Part shown: positions 52,252-61,050 of the stretch, in pieces | Numbering within the stretch: the stretch's first letter is position 1 | Layout: each line of letters starts with the position of its first letter | Assembly (NCBI GenBank): GCA_029339505.1 | Contig: JAQISU010000189.1 | Coordinates: 2,577,001 to 2,641,000, forward strand | Length of the DNA stretch: 64,000 nt | Origin: Unio delphinus | Taxonomy: Eukaryota > Mollusca > Bivalvia > Unionida > Unionidae | Reading direction: 5' to 3' | Notes under the pieces: model-generated | Seen by the model: the letters and a program-made list of their open reading frames with translations, nothing else | Told to the model about the DNA's origin: nothing | Databases searched by the model: none | Program-made: the position numbers and the translations under genes

Positions 52252-53385
52252 TTATAATTCTGATATATATTCTACCATCCATCTTATTTGTGCTCTCAAT
52301 ACATTTCTAATATCAACAGGTAAACACTCAAAATTCATCATAAAACCAAAGGGGAGTGGACTCCTCTCTTCTGGTAGATTATCAACAGGAATTAATACTG
52401 TATTAATTCCTTTATAGGTTATACCCGAATAGGTGGCTGTAATATTAAATTGATGCTCAGAAACTATTGAAAATCTATAAATTCCATTAAATCCATTAAC
52501 CATTAATGAGAAAAAAGTTATGTAAGGTCCGGCACCGCTAATATATTCACCTGATCCTTTTTCAAAAACATATACAAGATTTTTAATTTGATCTGCTGTG
52601 TGAGATGTTTTTATTTTATCGAGTCTGGGAGCTATTTTTGGAAAATCTTCTTTGACCGCGTCAGTAATTGTTTTAATATCCCGAATAGCCTTAGTGTTAT
52701 CCTCAATTGATTTCTTATTAATCGCGAGTGATTCAGAAACTGTTTAAGGGACGTTCCAAATCCCTAGTTGGTTGTAAATATTACCTATATCATCAGTGAT
52801 TTTCTTAATAGTAGTTAATCCATCTAGAAACGCTTTAAAATCCTTCGGTTTAATATTTCTGATATTAGAGTCTAACATTTTATCAAGGATGTCATCAACC
52901 TTATTAAAATTTTTATTTAACGACTCAAATTTAGTTACGTGACCGTTAAAATCAACTTCATGTTTATCAAAATTAATTATATGTTTATAAAAATTAATTA
53001 TATGATTATCAAAATCAGTTCTTAGTACTCCTTGATTAGCTACAGCGGCCCTTATATGAGCCTCCAATGTGACTATAGTATCGAATTTATCTGAGAAATC
53101 TGTAATTTTATAACTTGGTTCAAGTTTACCCCTCTTAAATACCACAATAGAGTTGTCGTCGGCGGTTGGTTGTTTTGTTAAGAGATCATCTAATGATACA
53201 TTACTAGATTTTAATTTTCCTTGACGATCTTGAAATACAACTATCTCTCCAGGGTCAATATTTACTAGGTTAAAATTATTAGCGAGTTCATCCCTAATTA
53301 TTTTTTTTACACTATCATCGATAGTTGTTTTATCCCCTTCTTTTTTCTCTTCTTTGCGTGATCTTCCCCAAATATCGACAGACAT
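52252..53385 (-). pseudogene. Fibre-like protein with one in-frame TAA
   Basis: 378 codons from the ATG at 53,385 (an upstream extension to 53,451 is unlikely). It starts MSVDIWGRS, a short N-terminal tag found in long fibrous proteins of related elements. Residues ~60-215 form an alpha-helical, heptad-like stalk with N-H-I-I-N-F repeats. TAA at 52,744-52,746 interrupts the same frame, and after it a further helical part and a C-terminal beta-rich domain continue to 52,252. A stalk with a C-terminal knob suggests a receptor-binding fibre. A 251-codon N-terminal product or a readthrough product are both possible. Confidence 0.5.
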
Positions 53386-53397
53386 TATATAAAATCT
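53386..53397 (-). promoter_or_regulatory. TTATATAA element
   Basis: GATTTTATATAAT directly before the ATG of the fibre-like gene. Similar boxes precede the capsid gene and others in element 2. Confidence 0.4.
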
Positions 53398-53839
53398 AAA
53401 AAGAATTTTTAATTCGAGAAATATTAGCGTTTCTACTACTAGTATATTCATTTACTGTTATATGTGGTGGTTTTTCTGACGATGAAATTTTCATTAACAT
53501 ATTTAATACTTCATTACCGCATATTGGTGGATCACCTAATGTTTGTGTCGGTAACGTTGAGTGCCAAATTGGAATCTTGAATTTCTTCATATACCTATAA
53601 AATTCAACTGGTGGTGGTAACCCGTATGAGTCAAAATAAATAATTCCTCGCGGATCAATTGCGTATCCAACCCAGTGTGTTCCGGGTCCATTACTATTAT
53701 CTAAATTAATAATTCCGGTTTCTGGAATTTGTGGGGTATTAGGTAATTGATCTCTCATAAATACACCTCTGAAATGTTTTATTGGATATTTAGTGAATTT
53801 AGATTTTTCAACCGCATCAATTAAATCAAAATTTGACAT
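53396..53839 (-). CDS. Adenain-like cysteine protease
   Basis: 147 residues, intact. The catalytic His is in GTHWVGYAI, the acidic residue in IYFDSYGLPPP, and the nucleophile in PPICGNEVLNML, with Gln eight residues earlier. It is shorter than the element 1 protease and than adenain (~200 residues), and the segment after the Cys (G-N-E instead of the usual G-x-x-C) is unusual. It would process capsid or core proteins. It lies between the core-like and fibre-like genes on one strand. Confidence 0.85.
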   Translation of the reverse strand: MSNFDLIDAVEKSKFTKYPIKHFRGVFMRDQLPNTPQIPETGIINLDNSNGPGTHWVGYAIDPRGIIYFDSYGLPPPVEFYRYMKKFKIPIWHSTLPTQTLGDPPICGNEVLNMLMKISSSEKPPHITVNEYTSSRNANISRIKNSF

Positions 53840-53871
53840 AGGAACTATCGGTATGAAATTCTTCAGATTTT

Positions 53872-54327
53872 TTATATTGGTCGTCCCAATCGAAGACCTT
53901 TTCCGGTTGGTGGTCGTCCCAATCTTAATCCTTTTCCTCTTTTTTTTTGTTCTACTCCTTGTCCGGTTACCTTTTTCAAGGCCATCCCCGCAGCGGTTCC
54001 AACAGCTCTAAGCGCTGCAGCCTTTGCAATTGCTGGTGCAGCTGCTGCAATCAACGCTGGAATCGCAGCAAACAACGGAAATATACCGCCGGTTTTAATC
54101 ATATTAGCAATTGCGCCTTTAGAAAGTTCAAATTGAACACCTTTATTATTCTTAACAGCATCATTTAAATTTTTTACTTGTCGATCTGTCAGTGATAACT
54201 TATGTGTTCCTCCAGTCAGCTGTGCTAATTTTAATGTTATTGTGGTTCCACATTCTTTTGCAGATTTTGATTTTAATTTCTTTACTTGACCCTCGGTCAG
54301 TGATACATTTACAGTGTTATATGGCAT
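53872..54327 (-). CDS. Repeat-containing small capsid or core protein
   Basis: 151 residues, intact. Three related repeats, SLTEGQVKKLKSA-like, SLTDRQVKNLNDA and LSKGAIANMIKTGG, each of the form L-S/T-x-x-Q/A-x-x-x-L/M, are followed by a hydrophobic stretch (FPLFAAIPALIAAAAP) and two copies of GKGLRLGRP at the end. This arrangement is a hallmark small protein of this virus group (from memory). The hydrophobic stretch and basic end suggest membrane lysis or DNA binding, as in adenovirus pVI; inference. Confidence 0.6.
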   Translation of the reverse strand: MPYNTVNVSLTEGQVKKLKSKSAKECGTTITLKLAQLTGGTHKLSLTDRQVKNLNDAVKNNKGVQFELSKGAIANMIKTGGIFPLFAAIPALIAAAAPAIAKAAALRAVGTAAGMALKKVTGQGVEQKKRGKGLRLGRPPTGKGLRLGRPI

Positions 54328-54461
54328 TTATTGTAAAACATACTGTAATTTTTAATTGTAAAATAAATCTAAAATGAAAATGAAAATGAAAATCTTAAGA
54401 TTTTTAAAGATTTTTTAAAGATTTTTAAAGATTTGGAAAATCTTACAGATTTAGAAAAGCT
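54328..54461. other. Spacer with AAGATTTTTAAAG repeats
   Basis: Four imperfect copies of TTAAAGATTTTT between the capsid gene and the small core gene. Confidence 0.5.
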
Positions 54462-55874
54462 TTAAAGATTTTCCACTGGTGCATCAACTAGTCTCATTCG
54501 TCCACCAACTCCTTCGAGTAACATTGATTTATCACTTAGAATTACAGCTACTGCCCTGTAAGCAGCACCAGCTGGGTCTATACGAGCCCGGAAATATATG
54601 TCAACGAGAGATTGTCTCATCATATCAAGATGTGTTAGTGAAAAGTAATAAATTGGGTACAAACTCTTGAAATCTAATTGCGATATTTGCAGACCAGTAT
54701 CAACATTTTGATCACGACTCATAAATGATAATAATCGATGATAAACCCTGGCAATATTATTTTCCGTGTAATTTAATTGTACTTCTTCTGTTGGTTCTTG
54801 TTGTCCATTTATTCTCAGTGATACCTCTTTAACCCCTAGTTGATCAAATATCATGTGGGATTGTTCTTGACTATTTAATCGATTTTGAGTTTGTAGCGCA
54901 ATAAATATATGACGTGGTGCTGAACTCCCAGTTTTAGTCGATAGATGCCACGTAAATGTATCAGCTACATTATCTTCTTTAATATCTGTGGACACTGTTA
55001 ACCAATTTAGCAGAGTTTTTCCACCTGTTTCCATAAATGATATTAATCTTTGTTCAGCAGCCAGTGCTGGGGTCATCACAGGCATCCACAACGTTAATTT
55101 ACTCAAATTAACTTTACCGTCAGCACCACCAGTACGCCAGATTGCGGCATTATCATCACCACGTCGTGTCAACGCAATTGTATGTTTTGCTCCGTAAATA
55201 ACTTTTCTAACATTTCTACAAAATCCAAATATATGATGGAGCGGAATCGCGCAGGAGAATTTTCGTCGTTCTCCCTGCAACATTCCTACACGTGTTGCAA
55301 ATCCTAGATTAAAATTTGAGTTGTCAGATTTTACAATATCGAATGCAGCTCCTGGTCTAACTTCGTGATGAGTATCAATAGGTTGTGGATCAGATGCAGT
55401 GTCTTGAGGTGTTCTCAATTTAATATACTTATCATTTTCAGCGTGATTAGAGGTATCTTTCGCGAACATCATTGATGGTCCGGCTGATCTTGTAAAATCA
55501 TCTGAGTATCTTGCTAGTCCGATTATCGTTGTTGCGATATCAACCTCGTTTTCGATTGATTCAATCTCCTTTCCATCTAGGAGATATCGTGCACTTGAAA
55601 ATAGTGCCATTACCCCGTTATTAACAAATCCAACTTTAACATCAGCTGCATAGGGTGTATTGGCTACCACGTTAGTTACAATTTCTCCCTCAATTTCAAC
55701 AAATGCCTCGCAAGGTAAAAAGTATTTACTTGTATCGTGAACTTGAAGTTCAATTCGATTTCGAGCTTTAGGATCTGTTGCGTGATAGGCAAAGAATTGA
55801 TAATTTCCCACAGAATCATTTTTTAACACTGGTGCGTCTATGTCAAATGCGGGATCATTTTGTTGTTTAAACAT
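54462..55874 (-). CDS. Major capsid protein (double jelly roll)
   Basis: 470 residues, intact, starting at the ATG at 55,874; the open frame extends 17 codons upstream. Features of this family are GFVNNGVMALFSSARYLLDG near residue 80 (the N-N-G-x-x-x-L-F-x-x-x-R-Y-x-x-x-G motif), FGFCRNVRKVIYGAKH near 240, and IYYFSLTHLD near 430, followed by the C-terminal strand. Length fits Polinton-like capsid proteins. It would form hexameric capsomers. It is very different from the element 1 capsid protein, so the two elements are not close relatives. Confidence 0.9.
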   Translation of the reverse strand: MFKQQNDPAFDIDAPVLKNDSVGNYQFFAYHATDPKARNRIELQVHDTSKYFLPCEAFVEIEGEIVTNVVANTPYAADVKVGFVNNGVMALFSSARYLLDGKEIESIENEVDIATTIIGLARYSDDFTRSAGPSMMFAKDTSNHAENDKYIKLRTPQDTASDPQPIDTHHEVRPGAAFDIVKSDNSNFNLGFATRVGMLQGERRKFSCAIPLHHIFGFCRNVRKVIYGAKHTIALTRRGDDNAAIWRTGGADGKVNLSKLTLWMPVMTPALAAEQRLISFMETGGKTLLNWLTVSTDIKEDNVADTFTWHLSTKTGSSAPRHIFIALQTQNRLNSQEQSHMIFDQLGVKEVSLRINGQQEPTEEVQLNYTENNIARVYHRLLSFMSRDQNVDTGLQISQLDFKSLYPIYYFSLTHLDMMRQSLVDIYFRARIDPAGAAYRAVAVILSDKSMLLEGVGGRMRLVDAPVENL

Positions 55875-55890
55875 TTTATATAAAAATATA
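55875..55890 (-). promoter_or_regulatory. TTTATATAAA element
   Basis: TTTTTATATAAA abuts the capsid ATG; TATA-like box in a very short leader. Confidence 0.4.
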
Positions 55891-55936
55891 TGTATTTTCA
55901 AATTAAAAATCCAAAGGATTTTCATTTTTAATTACA

Positions 55937-56395
55937 TTATCTTCTTTTTCGAGAATTACTTATAAGCCCATTTCCTGCAACCATATTAGCAATGTTAGCA
56001 TTTCCAGGGCTACTCAAAACCTCAGGAAGATTTTCTAGTCTTTGTTGTACCATTTCATTAATTACTTTACTAACTGCTGCTGGCATCATAGTAGTGGCTG
56101 GGAGAACAATAGGTTGTTGTTTTCGTTTTGGTAGTAAGGAAATTATTTTATTCTTTACAGCAGTAAATGCTTTTCCAGCGAGATCTCCAACAACACCTAA
56201 TCCCTTATCCTTAATAACTTCAATAGCTTTCATCCCAGTTTGTTTAGCAAGAGGTAGAACTTTTGGTGCAATTCTACCAAATAATCCCATAATTGTATTT
56301 CCTAATCCATCTCCGTAATATGCCCGGTACACTGGGTACCTAGAATTTACCACATAAACGGGTGTTGGTTTATCGTGATTGTAGTGAATTATCAT
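55937..56395 (-). CDS. Core or minor capsid protein (pX/pVI-like)
   Basis: 152 residues, intact. Tyr-rich N-terminus (RYPVYRAYYG), then GLGNTIMGLFGRIAP, amphipathic helices, and a basic C-terminus (SNSRKRR). Same position next to the capsid gene and same plan as the element 1 protein at 11,201-11,641 (Y-P-x-Y-R-G-like start, helices, basic end). An internal capsid role is inferred. Confidence 0.55.
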   Translation of the reverse strand: MIIHYNHDKPTPVYVVNSRYPVYRAYYGDGLGNTIMGLFGRIAPKVLPLAKQTGMKAIEVIKDKGLGVVGDLAGKAFTAVKNKIISLLPKRKQQPIVLPATTMMPAAVSKVINEMVQQRLENLPEVLSSPGNANIANMVAGNGLISNSRKRR

Positions 56396-56468
56396 TATTC
56401 AAACTACTTTTGTAGTTTTTAATTTGGAAATGTTTTTAACATTTCTAATTTAGAAATTCTTTAGAATT

Positions 56469-57428
56469 TCAGTCGCTGTGATAACGAGAATTTTCAACAA
56501 GTTCCTCAATAAGCTCCCGATATGTGTGGATGTCCATTACACGACCTTGAAATAATCTTCTACAGATATCAGCGGCCTCATTTGTAATTTCCGGGGAATT
56601 ATTTCCGGCTCTTTTTCCACCGATAAGAACCTCTAACCGTGATACATCATTGATGACGCTGTTTGGACAGGGACAATTATTGTGAACTTGCTCTGTACTT
56701 CTAGAAATACTAGTATTTCCAATTCGGGAATTTTCAATTCCACTACCGGTTGCCTCCTTCAATTTAAATAATTTATCATATTCCTTAGTTAAATTTTTAT
56801 TAAATCCGTCACGTTTTCTATTTGCTAAAAACACCTTTTTAGACCAGATATCTCTAGCAGTTATTTTTTTAAAATAGGATTTATTTACAAAATCACCTCG
56901 ATATTTAAAATTATTTTCAATAAAATCAACTAATTCAGTATCATCATTGATGTTTCTAATTCCGTTTAATGTTTTCTCAGTAAATATTTTTTCGGATATG
57001 AGATCACTATCAGTGGGTTCTGTAACATAGGGTTCATCTGGATCAAATTCGATTTGAGGTGTTGGTTGTGGAATAGGTGGTGGTGGAATAGTACCACGCT
57101 CTGCTTCTCGTTGTTCTATCATTTTTGTTTGTTCTTGCACTATATTACCAGGAAGAGCTTTTAAAATATCTGTAGTTTGCTGTTGAAGTGCTAGTAGATT
57201 TTGGGTAGCCTCCACAGTCTTCTTGGCTGACTTCTTAACAGATTCTTTTACATCACCTGTCGCCGTTATTATAGGTTTAAATAATTGTTCACTTCCGACA
57301 GTAAAATCATCTTGAGCTGCTTGTCGCTGTTGAAGTTGGCGCCTTACAGAATCTCTAACTGGGATAAATTTCTTAATCGCTGCTAATCTTTCTCTAGCTA
57401 GTCTGGTTGTGAGTGATTCAGGAATCAT
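56469..57428 (-). CDS. Conserved coiled-coil protein
   Basis: 319 residues, intact. The N-terminal 110 residues are helical and Gln-rich, then a Pro-rich linker (PPPPIPQPTPQ). Residues ~150-220 contain FIENNFKYRG and DIWSKK. The C-terminal 60 residues form RLEVLIGGKRAGNNSPEITNE and then a Y-x-x-L hairpin. The I-G-x-x-x-A-G-N-x-x-x-x-x-x-N-E pattern recurs at the end of a conserved protein in related elements (from memory). Possibly a scaffold or minor capsid protein; function unknown. Confidence 0.5.
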   Translation of the reverse strand: MIPESLTTRLARERLAAIKKFIPVRDSVRRQLQQRQAAQDDFTVGSEQLFKPIITATGDVKESVKKSAKKTVEATQNLLALQQQTTDILKALPGNIVQEQTKMIEQREAERGTIPPPPIPQPTPQIEFDPDEPYVTEPTDSDLISEKIFTEKTLNGIRNINDDTELVDFIENNFKYRGDFVNKSYFKKITARDIWSKKVFLANRKRDGFNKNLTKEYDKLFKLKEATGSGIENSRIGNTSISRSTEQVHNNCPCPNSVINDVSRLEVLIGGKRAGNNSPEITNEAADICRRLFQGRVMDIHTYRELIEELVENSRYHSD

Positions 57429-57441
57429 TTATTATATAAAA
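57429..57441 (-). promoter_or_regulatory. TTTTATATAATAA element
   Basis: Directly upstream of the ATG at 57,428. Confidence 0.4.
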
Positions 57442-57646
57442 TTACCTATAATTTCTAAATTAGTATTTCCATTTTAATTTAGCACTGCAATAATAAAATA
57501 TATTTAAAAATTCTAAAGAATTTTTATAAATATTTTTTTTTATTTTATTTTTATCAGATTTTGCTAAATTTTAGCTGTTTTTGTGTTGTTTTTTACTGTT
57601 TTTGATTAATTTTTAGCTGTTTTTGACGGATTTTAACTGGAAACCG

Positions 57647-57848
57647 TAGGGTTAAGTAGTCGATTTTTAATGTTAATTTCCCGTAGAGAAAAGCTATTAG
57701 AAATTATTTTATGTCATATTTTGATGTTTTTCACCAATTTTTCAGTAATTTTCATATTTTTTAGTGATTTTTAGTGATTTTTAGTGATTTTTACTCATTG
57801 GTCGCCTTAGGGTAAAGTAGTCGATTTTTAATGTTAATTTCCCGTAGA
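57647..57848. repeat. 41-bp direct repeat pair in the divergent spacer
   Basis: 57,647-57,687 and 57,808-57,848 share AGTAGTCGATTTTTAATGTT plus AATTTCCCGTAGA with few differences. Between them are TTAGTGATTTT repeats (57,755-57,792) and TTTTAGCTGTTTTTG repeats. The spacer separates the leftward structural genes from the next rightward gene, as an origin or bidirectional promoter would. Confidence 0.7.
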
Positions 57849-57892
57849 CTTTTTCACTTAAAATTATTTTTTTAATTTAGAAATTAATTTTA

Positions 57893-57909
57893 ATTTTATA
57901 TTATATATA
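57893..57909 (+). promoter_or_regulatory. TATATTATATATA element
   Basis: Directly upstream of the ATG at 57,910. Confidence 0.4.
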
Positions 57910-58290
57910 ATGAACAAAATAATCGTCGACGAAATCGTACTTCAACTTAACCGATTAAACGAAATCCCTGAAATTAGTGCAGTAATAGCAGAAAAAAGAA
58001 TAGAATGTTTTAATACTGATTATCTTGTAGATGAATTTCGTAAGATTGAATCTGCGCGGGTTAAGGATTATCCGACATATCGATCAGAGTATCGTGTAGT
58101 TAAAACATTGATACGACAGCGCAATATTATAATTTATTATCTTAAAAAATCTGGTAATGATCAATTGTTAGATGAACTTGTAGAACTTTCTAAACTTATT
58201 AATCCACTATTGAAAACCATTGGGGATGTATTTGAAGAAGAAAAAAATATAACTCAATTTGCCGAGCAATTTGATAATAGTTGTATGTGA
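57910..58290 (+). CDS. Hypothetical helical protein
   Basis: 126 residues, intact, predicted almost all alpha-helix, with charged heptads and a YRVVKTLIRQRN segment. No family recognised. The only rightward gene between the structural block and the HNH gene. Confidence 0.45.
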   Translation: MNKIIVDEIVLQLNRLNEIPEISAVIAEKRIECFNTDYLVDEFRKIESARVKDYPTYRSEYRVVKTLIRQRNIIIYYLKKSGNDQLLDELVELSKLINPLLKTIGDVFEEEKNITQFAEQFDNSCM

Positions 58291-58354
58291 GAAATTCTTT
58301 AGAAATCTTAAGATTTCTGATTTTTAATGTAAAACATTTATGTGATTATTTTTT

Positions 58355-58858
58355 TTACGCCCAACAGAATGAAATTTTGGCATCGTATTTATCAGAGTAT
58401 GATGAAGTATATACACCGTTTGCACATCGTATTACGGAAGAAGAATCGATGTTGAAATATTTCCCACCTGAAGTTGCTGACGGAAACTCTGTAATCTCAT
58501 CATTATAGAATGCAGTAACCGGTTTAGATCTAGTACTTTTTCTTAAATTAGGATCAGTGTTCAGATTATTTTCTCGTCGTGTTACAATTCTTAAGTTATC
58601 GATATTATTATTTAACCTATTTCGATCGATGTGATCAATTACATATCCGGTCGGAATTTCTCCAATAAAAGTTTCAACGATAAATCTATGAACGTGATAT
58701 AATTTCATTTTTCCATTTATACGTATACCAATACGTAAATACCCCATATTACTAACAACACCAATTTCTTTTCTTAATCGTCGATGTCTAATAATTCCTT
58801 CTCGATTTGCCTCGTAGTTAACGTAGATTGGATGTGAGCGGTATTCGTTTTGATTCAT
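58355..58858 (-). CDS. Free-standing HNH homing endonuclease
   Basis: 167 residues, intact. VHRFIVETFIG, then GYVIDHIDRNRLNNNIDNLR is the classical HNH core (D-H, N, and N-L-R) as in phage and algal-virus HNH homing enzymes. An N-terminal NUMOD4-like segment (YEANREGIIRHRR, GYLRIGIRING) and a C-terminal DNA-binding repeat (ITEFPSATSGGKYF) are typical companions. It would nick or cut double-stranded DNA to spread itself. Tight spacing (18 bp) to the next gene. Confidence 0.85.
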   Translation of the reverse strand: MNQNEYRSHPIYVNYEANREGIIRHRRLRKEIGVVSNMGYLRIGIRINGKMKLYHVHRFIVETFIGEIPTGYVIDHIDRNRLNNNIDNLRIVTRRENNLNTDPNLRKSTRSKPVTAFYNDEITEFPSATSGGKYFNIDSSSVIRCANGVYTSSYSDKYDAKISFCWA

Positions 58859-58876
58859 TATATATTATACAAGAAT

Positions 58877-59215
58877 TTATTTGTTTAATTGGAATTGTAT
58901 ATTTAACTTCTTTAGATAATCTTCCGGGGTTTGAATAACATCTCCACGGTGTTTTACATGTTGGTGTGTGTCATAATACAATTTTATTGCTCTATAATTT
59001 GCCGCGTGATGATCAGCACATAATTGAACTTTACCCCTTACTCCAATACCACATACGATACAGGGTCTTGGCCCTGTACTTCCGCGTTTAATGTTTCTAT
59101 TGTGGGTATAACAATAATCTCCGACGCAATTTCGTTGACATTTTATTTTACTACCGATAGGTAACCAATTACACGTATTTTTTTCGTTGTTGGTTATATC
59201 GAATTTTGTATTCAT
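58877..59215 (-). CDS. Cys/His-rich small protein
   Basis: 112 residues, intact. Cys pairs C-Q-R-N-C, then PCIVCGIGVRGKVQLCADHH form one or two zinc-binding sites (C-x2-C ... C-x2-H). The C-terminus is helical. It could be a DNA-binding accessory protein beside the HNH endonuclease. No family recognised. Confidence 0.5.
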   Translation of the reverse strand: MNTKFDITNNEKNTCNWLPIGSKIKCQRNCVGDYCYTHNRNIKRGSTGPRPCIVCGIGVRGKVQLCADHHAANYRAIKLYYDTHQHVKHRGDVIQTPEDYLKKLNIQFQLNK

Positions 59216-59290
59216 ATATAATATATATTTTAATTATTTTTTTTTCATTTAAATATAAAATATTATTGTATATATTATAATTGTATACTA

Positions 59291-59707
59291 ATGACAGTAT
59301 TAAATAAACGCAATTTTTCATTAGATGCAAGATCAGGATTATCATTGAGAAAGCTTCCTCCAGATCTTAAAAAATTAAGAAAATTTGCTATGAAAGAGTT
59401 TCGCCTTGACGGAGCCTTAGGTATGTTTACCAGTTACCGAATAATGGCGGAAAGACTCTACGACGGCACAATAGATGAAGTTCGTGCAATGAATATAATA
59501 TCACAATTTGGTAATTACATATATTATTGCAAAGTAAAATGGATAAAATATGACGATGAAACTCATCGTTGGATTATCCGAGATAATTATAACCCTGTAA
59601 TGAAGGATGGTAGAAACGTAATATTTAGTAATGATATGAATCCTGGATTATTAGTTGGAGCAGCAGAGGGGGCGAATCAGACAACTTTTTTTTGTTTTTA
59701 TTTTTGA
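59291..59707 (+). CDS. Hypothetical protein
   Basis: 138 residues, intact, starting MTVLNKRNFSLDARSG. The first part is Arg/Lys-rich, and the middle has FGNYIYYCKVKWIKYDD. The end (FFCFYF) follows a T run near 59,690 and may be an artefact of its length. No family recognised. Confidence 0.4.
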   Translation: MTVLNKRNFSLDARSGLSLRKLPPDLKKLRKFAMKEFRLDGALGMFTSYRIMAERLYDGTIDEVRAMNIISQFGNYIYYCKVKWIKYDDETHRWIIRDNYNPVMKDGRNVIFSNDMNPGLLVGAAEGANQTTFFCFYF

Positions 59708-59836
59708 TTATACCCCCTCCAAAATAACACTAGACCCTTCTCGCGAAAAAATAAGTCTCTGACCCTTGTCTGAAAACATTCGCGTCGCAACGTCGTTGTC
59801 ACTCACCCCCTCTGCTGCTAGAACTTTCAGTTGGGG

Positions 59837-60508
59837 TTAACCGAATATTTGATCCAGTCCGATACGATATCGTGTTCGAGGGTCATGTAAATTTATTGTT
59901 ACAAATCCGTGTGGGGTAGACTGAGCATGACTAAAGAAATTTCTAAATTGATTGAAGTCCATATCAGAACACCATGTCTGCCAAATATTTCGTAGCGTAT
60001 GTGTATCAACGCCGTTGAATACAGCAAGCATATTACAGTTATCTCTAATCACTTTTGGAATCTGAGTGTAGCGTTGAGTGACATAGATCACATCAGTGTT
60101 TTTATGCCTGCCTCTGGAAAATATTCTAGCAGGATTTTTTTGATTATCTAACATGACATCGTCGTATACAACTAAATTGTTGATACTTCCATCGAGGTCA
60201 TTCACGGATGGCGCCTCGTCAATATCGGTTATAAATTCAATAACATCCTCGGCGGCAATCTCTGAAGCGTTTTCATTAAAATCTTTTAGCACTTCATAGC
60301 ATCGTTGATCATCTACGCTAGGGGCAATTAAATACAACTTATCCCACTTCATCCATCTCATTATTAAATTGAGCAACAATTGCGTTTTACCGGATCCAGA
60401 TGGTCCGATTATAATTGCGCGGATAGAGTTTGGTAGCGCTGCATGATGCTTCACTGGTTCTCTTGTTTTAGTCGCTGAAAAATCAATTATATTCATATCT
60501 CTATACAT
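59837..60508 (-). CDS. DNA-packaging ATPase (FtsK/HerA, A32-like)
   Basis: 223 residues, intact. Walker A IIIGPSGSGKTQLLL near residue 35; Walker B NLVVYDDVM near 115; sensor region VIYVTQRYTQIPKVIRDN near 145. It drives genome packaging into capsids. Its start lies 5 bp from the start of the rightward zinc-ribbon gene, so the two share a promoter region. Confidence 0.92.
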   Translation of the reverse strand: MYRDMNIIDFSATKTREPVKHHAALPNSIRAIIIGPSGSGKTQLLLNLIMRWMKWDKLYLIAPSVDDQRCYEVLKDFNENASEIAAEDVIEFITDIDEAPSVNDLDGSINNLVVYDDVMLDNQKNPARIFSRGRHKNTDVIYVTQRYTQIPKVIRDNCNMLAVFNGVDTHTLRNIWQTWCSDMDFNQFRNFFSHAQSTPHGFVTINLHDPRTRYRIGLDQIFG

Positions 60509-60513
60509 AAATT

Positions 60514-61043
60514 ATGGATCTATATTGCGTGAAGTGTAAGGCGCGTACTGGCACAGATGACTTGACGACGATTACAACTAAAAATAACCGATCAGCGCTT
60601 TCTGGTAAATGCGTACAATGTAGTACAAAGAAATTTAGATTTGTTTCTAAACCCAAGGAACTCAAGGAACCTTTAAAAAAAAACGAGGAGGTGATATCGC
60701 AGCCAAATTAGCAAAACTCCCTGGAACTCCATGGTCAAAATACCCTGGAGAAAAGCACCTTCCAGGATATAGCTACTGTGGACCGGGAACAAGACTTGAT
60801 ATCAGACTCAATGATCAAAATCAGCCCCGACCCGGTGAGGAACCAATAAACGCTATTGATAAGGCCTGTCACCTTCATGATGTATCTTATAAAAGCAGTA
60901 ATCTGCAGCACAGGCATCTAGCAGATGTGAAATTAATTCATGCGTTAAATGCTATTTCTGATAAATCTTTCAAAGAAAAATTGGCTTCCTTTTTGATAAA
61001 ATCGGCTATGAAAAGTAAATTGATGTTAGGTGCTGGTAATTAA
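60514..61043 (+). pseudogene. Zinc-ribbon plus parvovirus-type phospholipase A2, one frame change
   Basis: Residues 1-45 form a zinc ribbon (MDLYCVKCKARTGTDD, then KCVQC), like DUF5679. A frame change in the A run at 60,675-60,683 separates it from a phospholipase A2 domain: the calcium loop LPGYSYCGPGT and the catalytic DKACHLHDVSY are both complete. In parvovirus capsids such a domain opens the endosomal membrane during entry; here it probably has a similar entry role. About 176 codons in total. It shares its upstream region with the ATPase gene. Confidence 0.75.
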
Positions 61044-61050
61044 TAACAAC

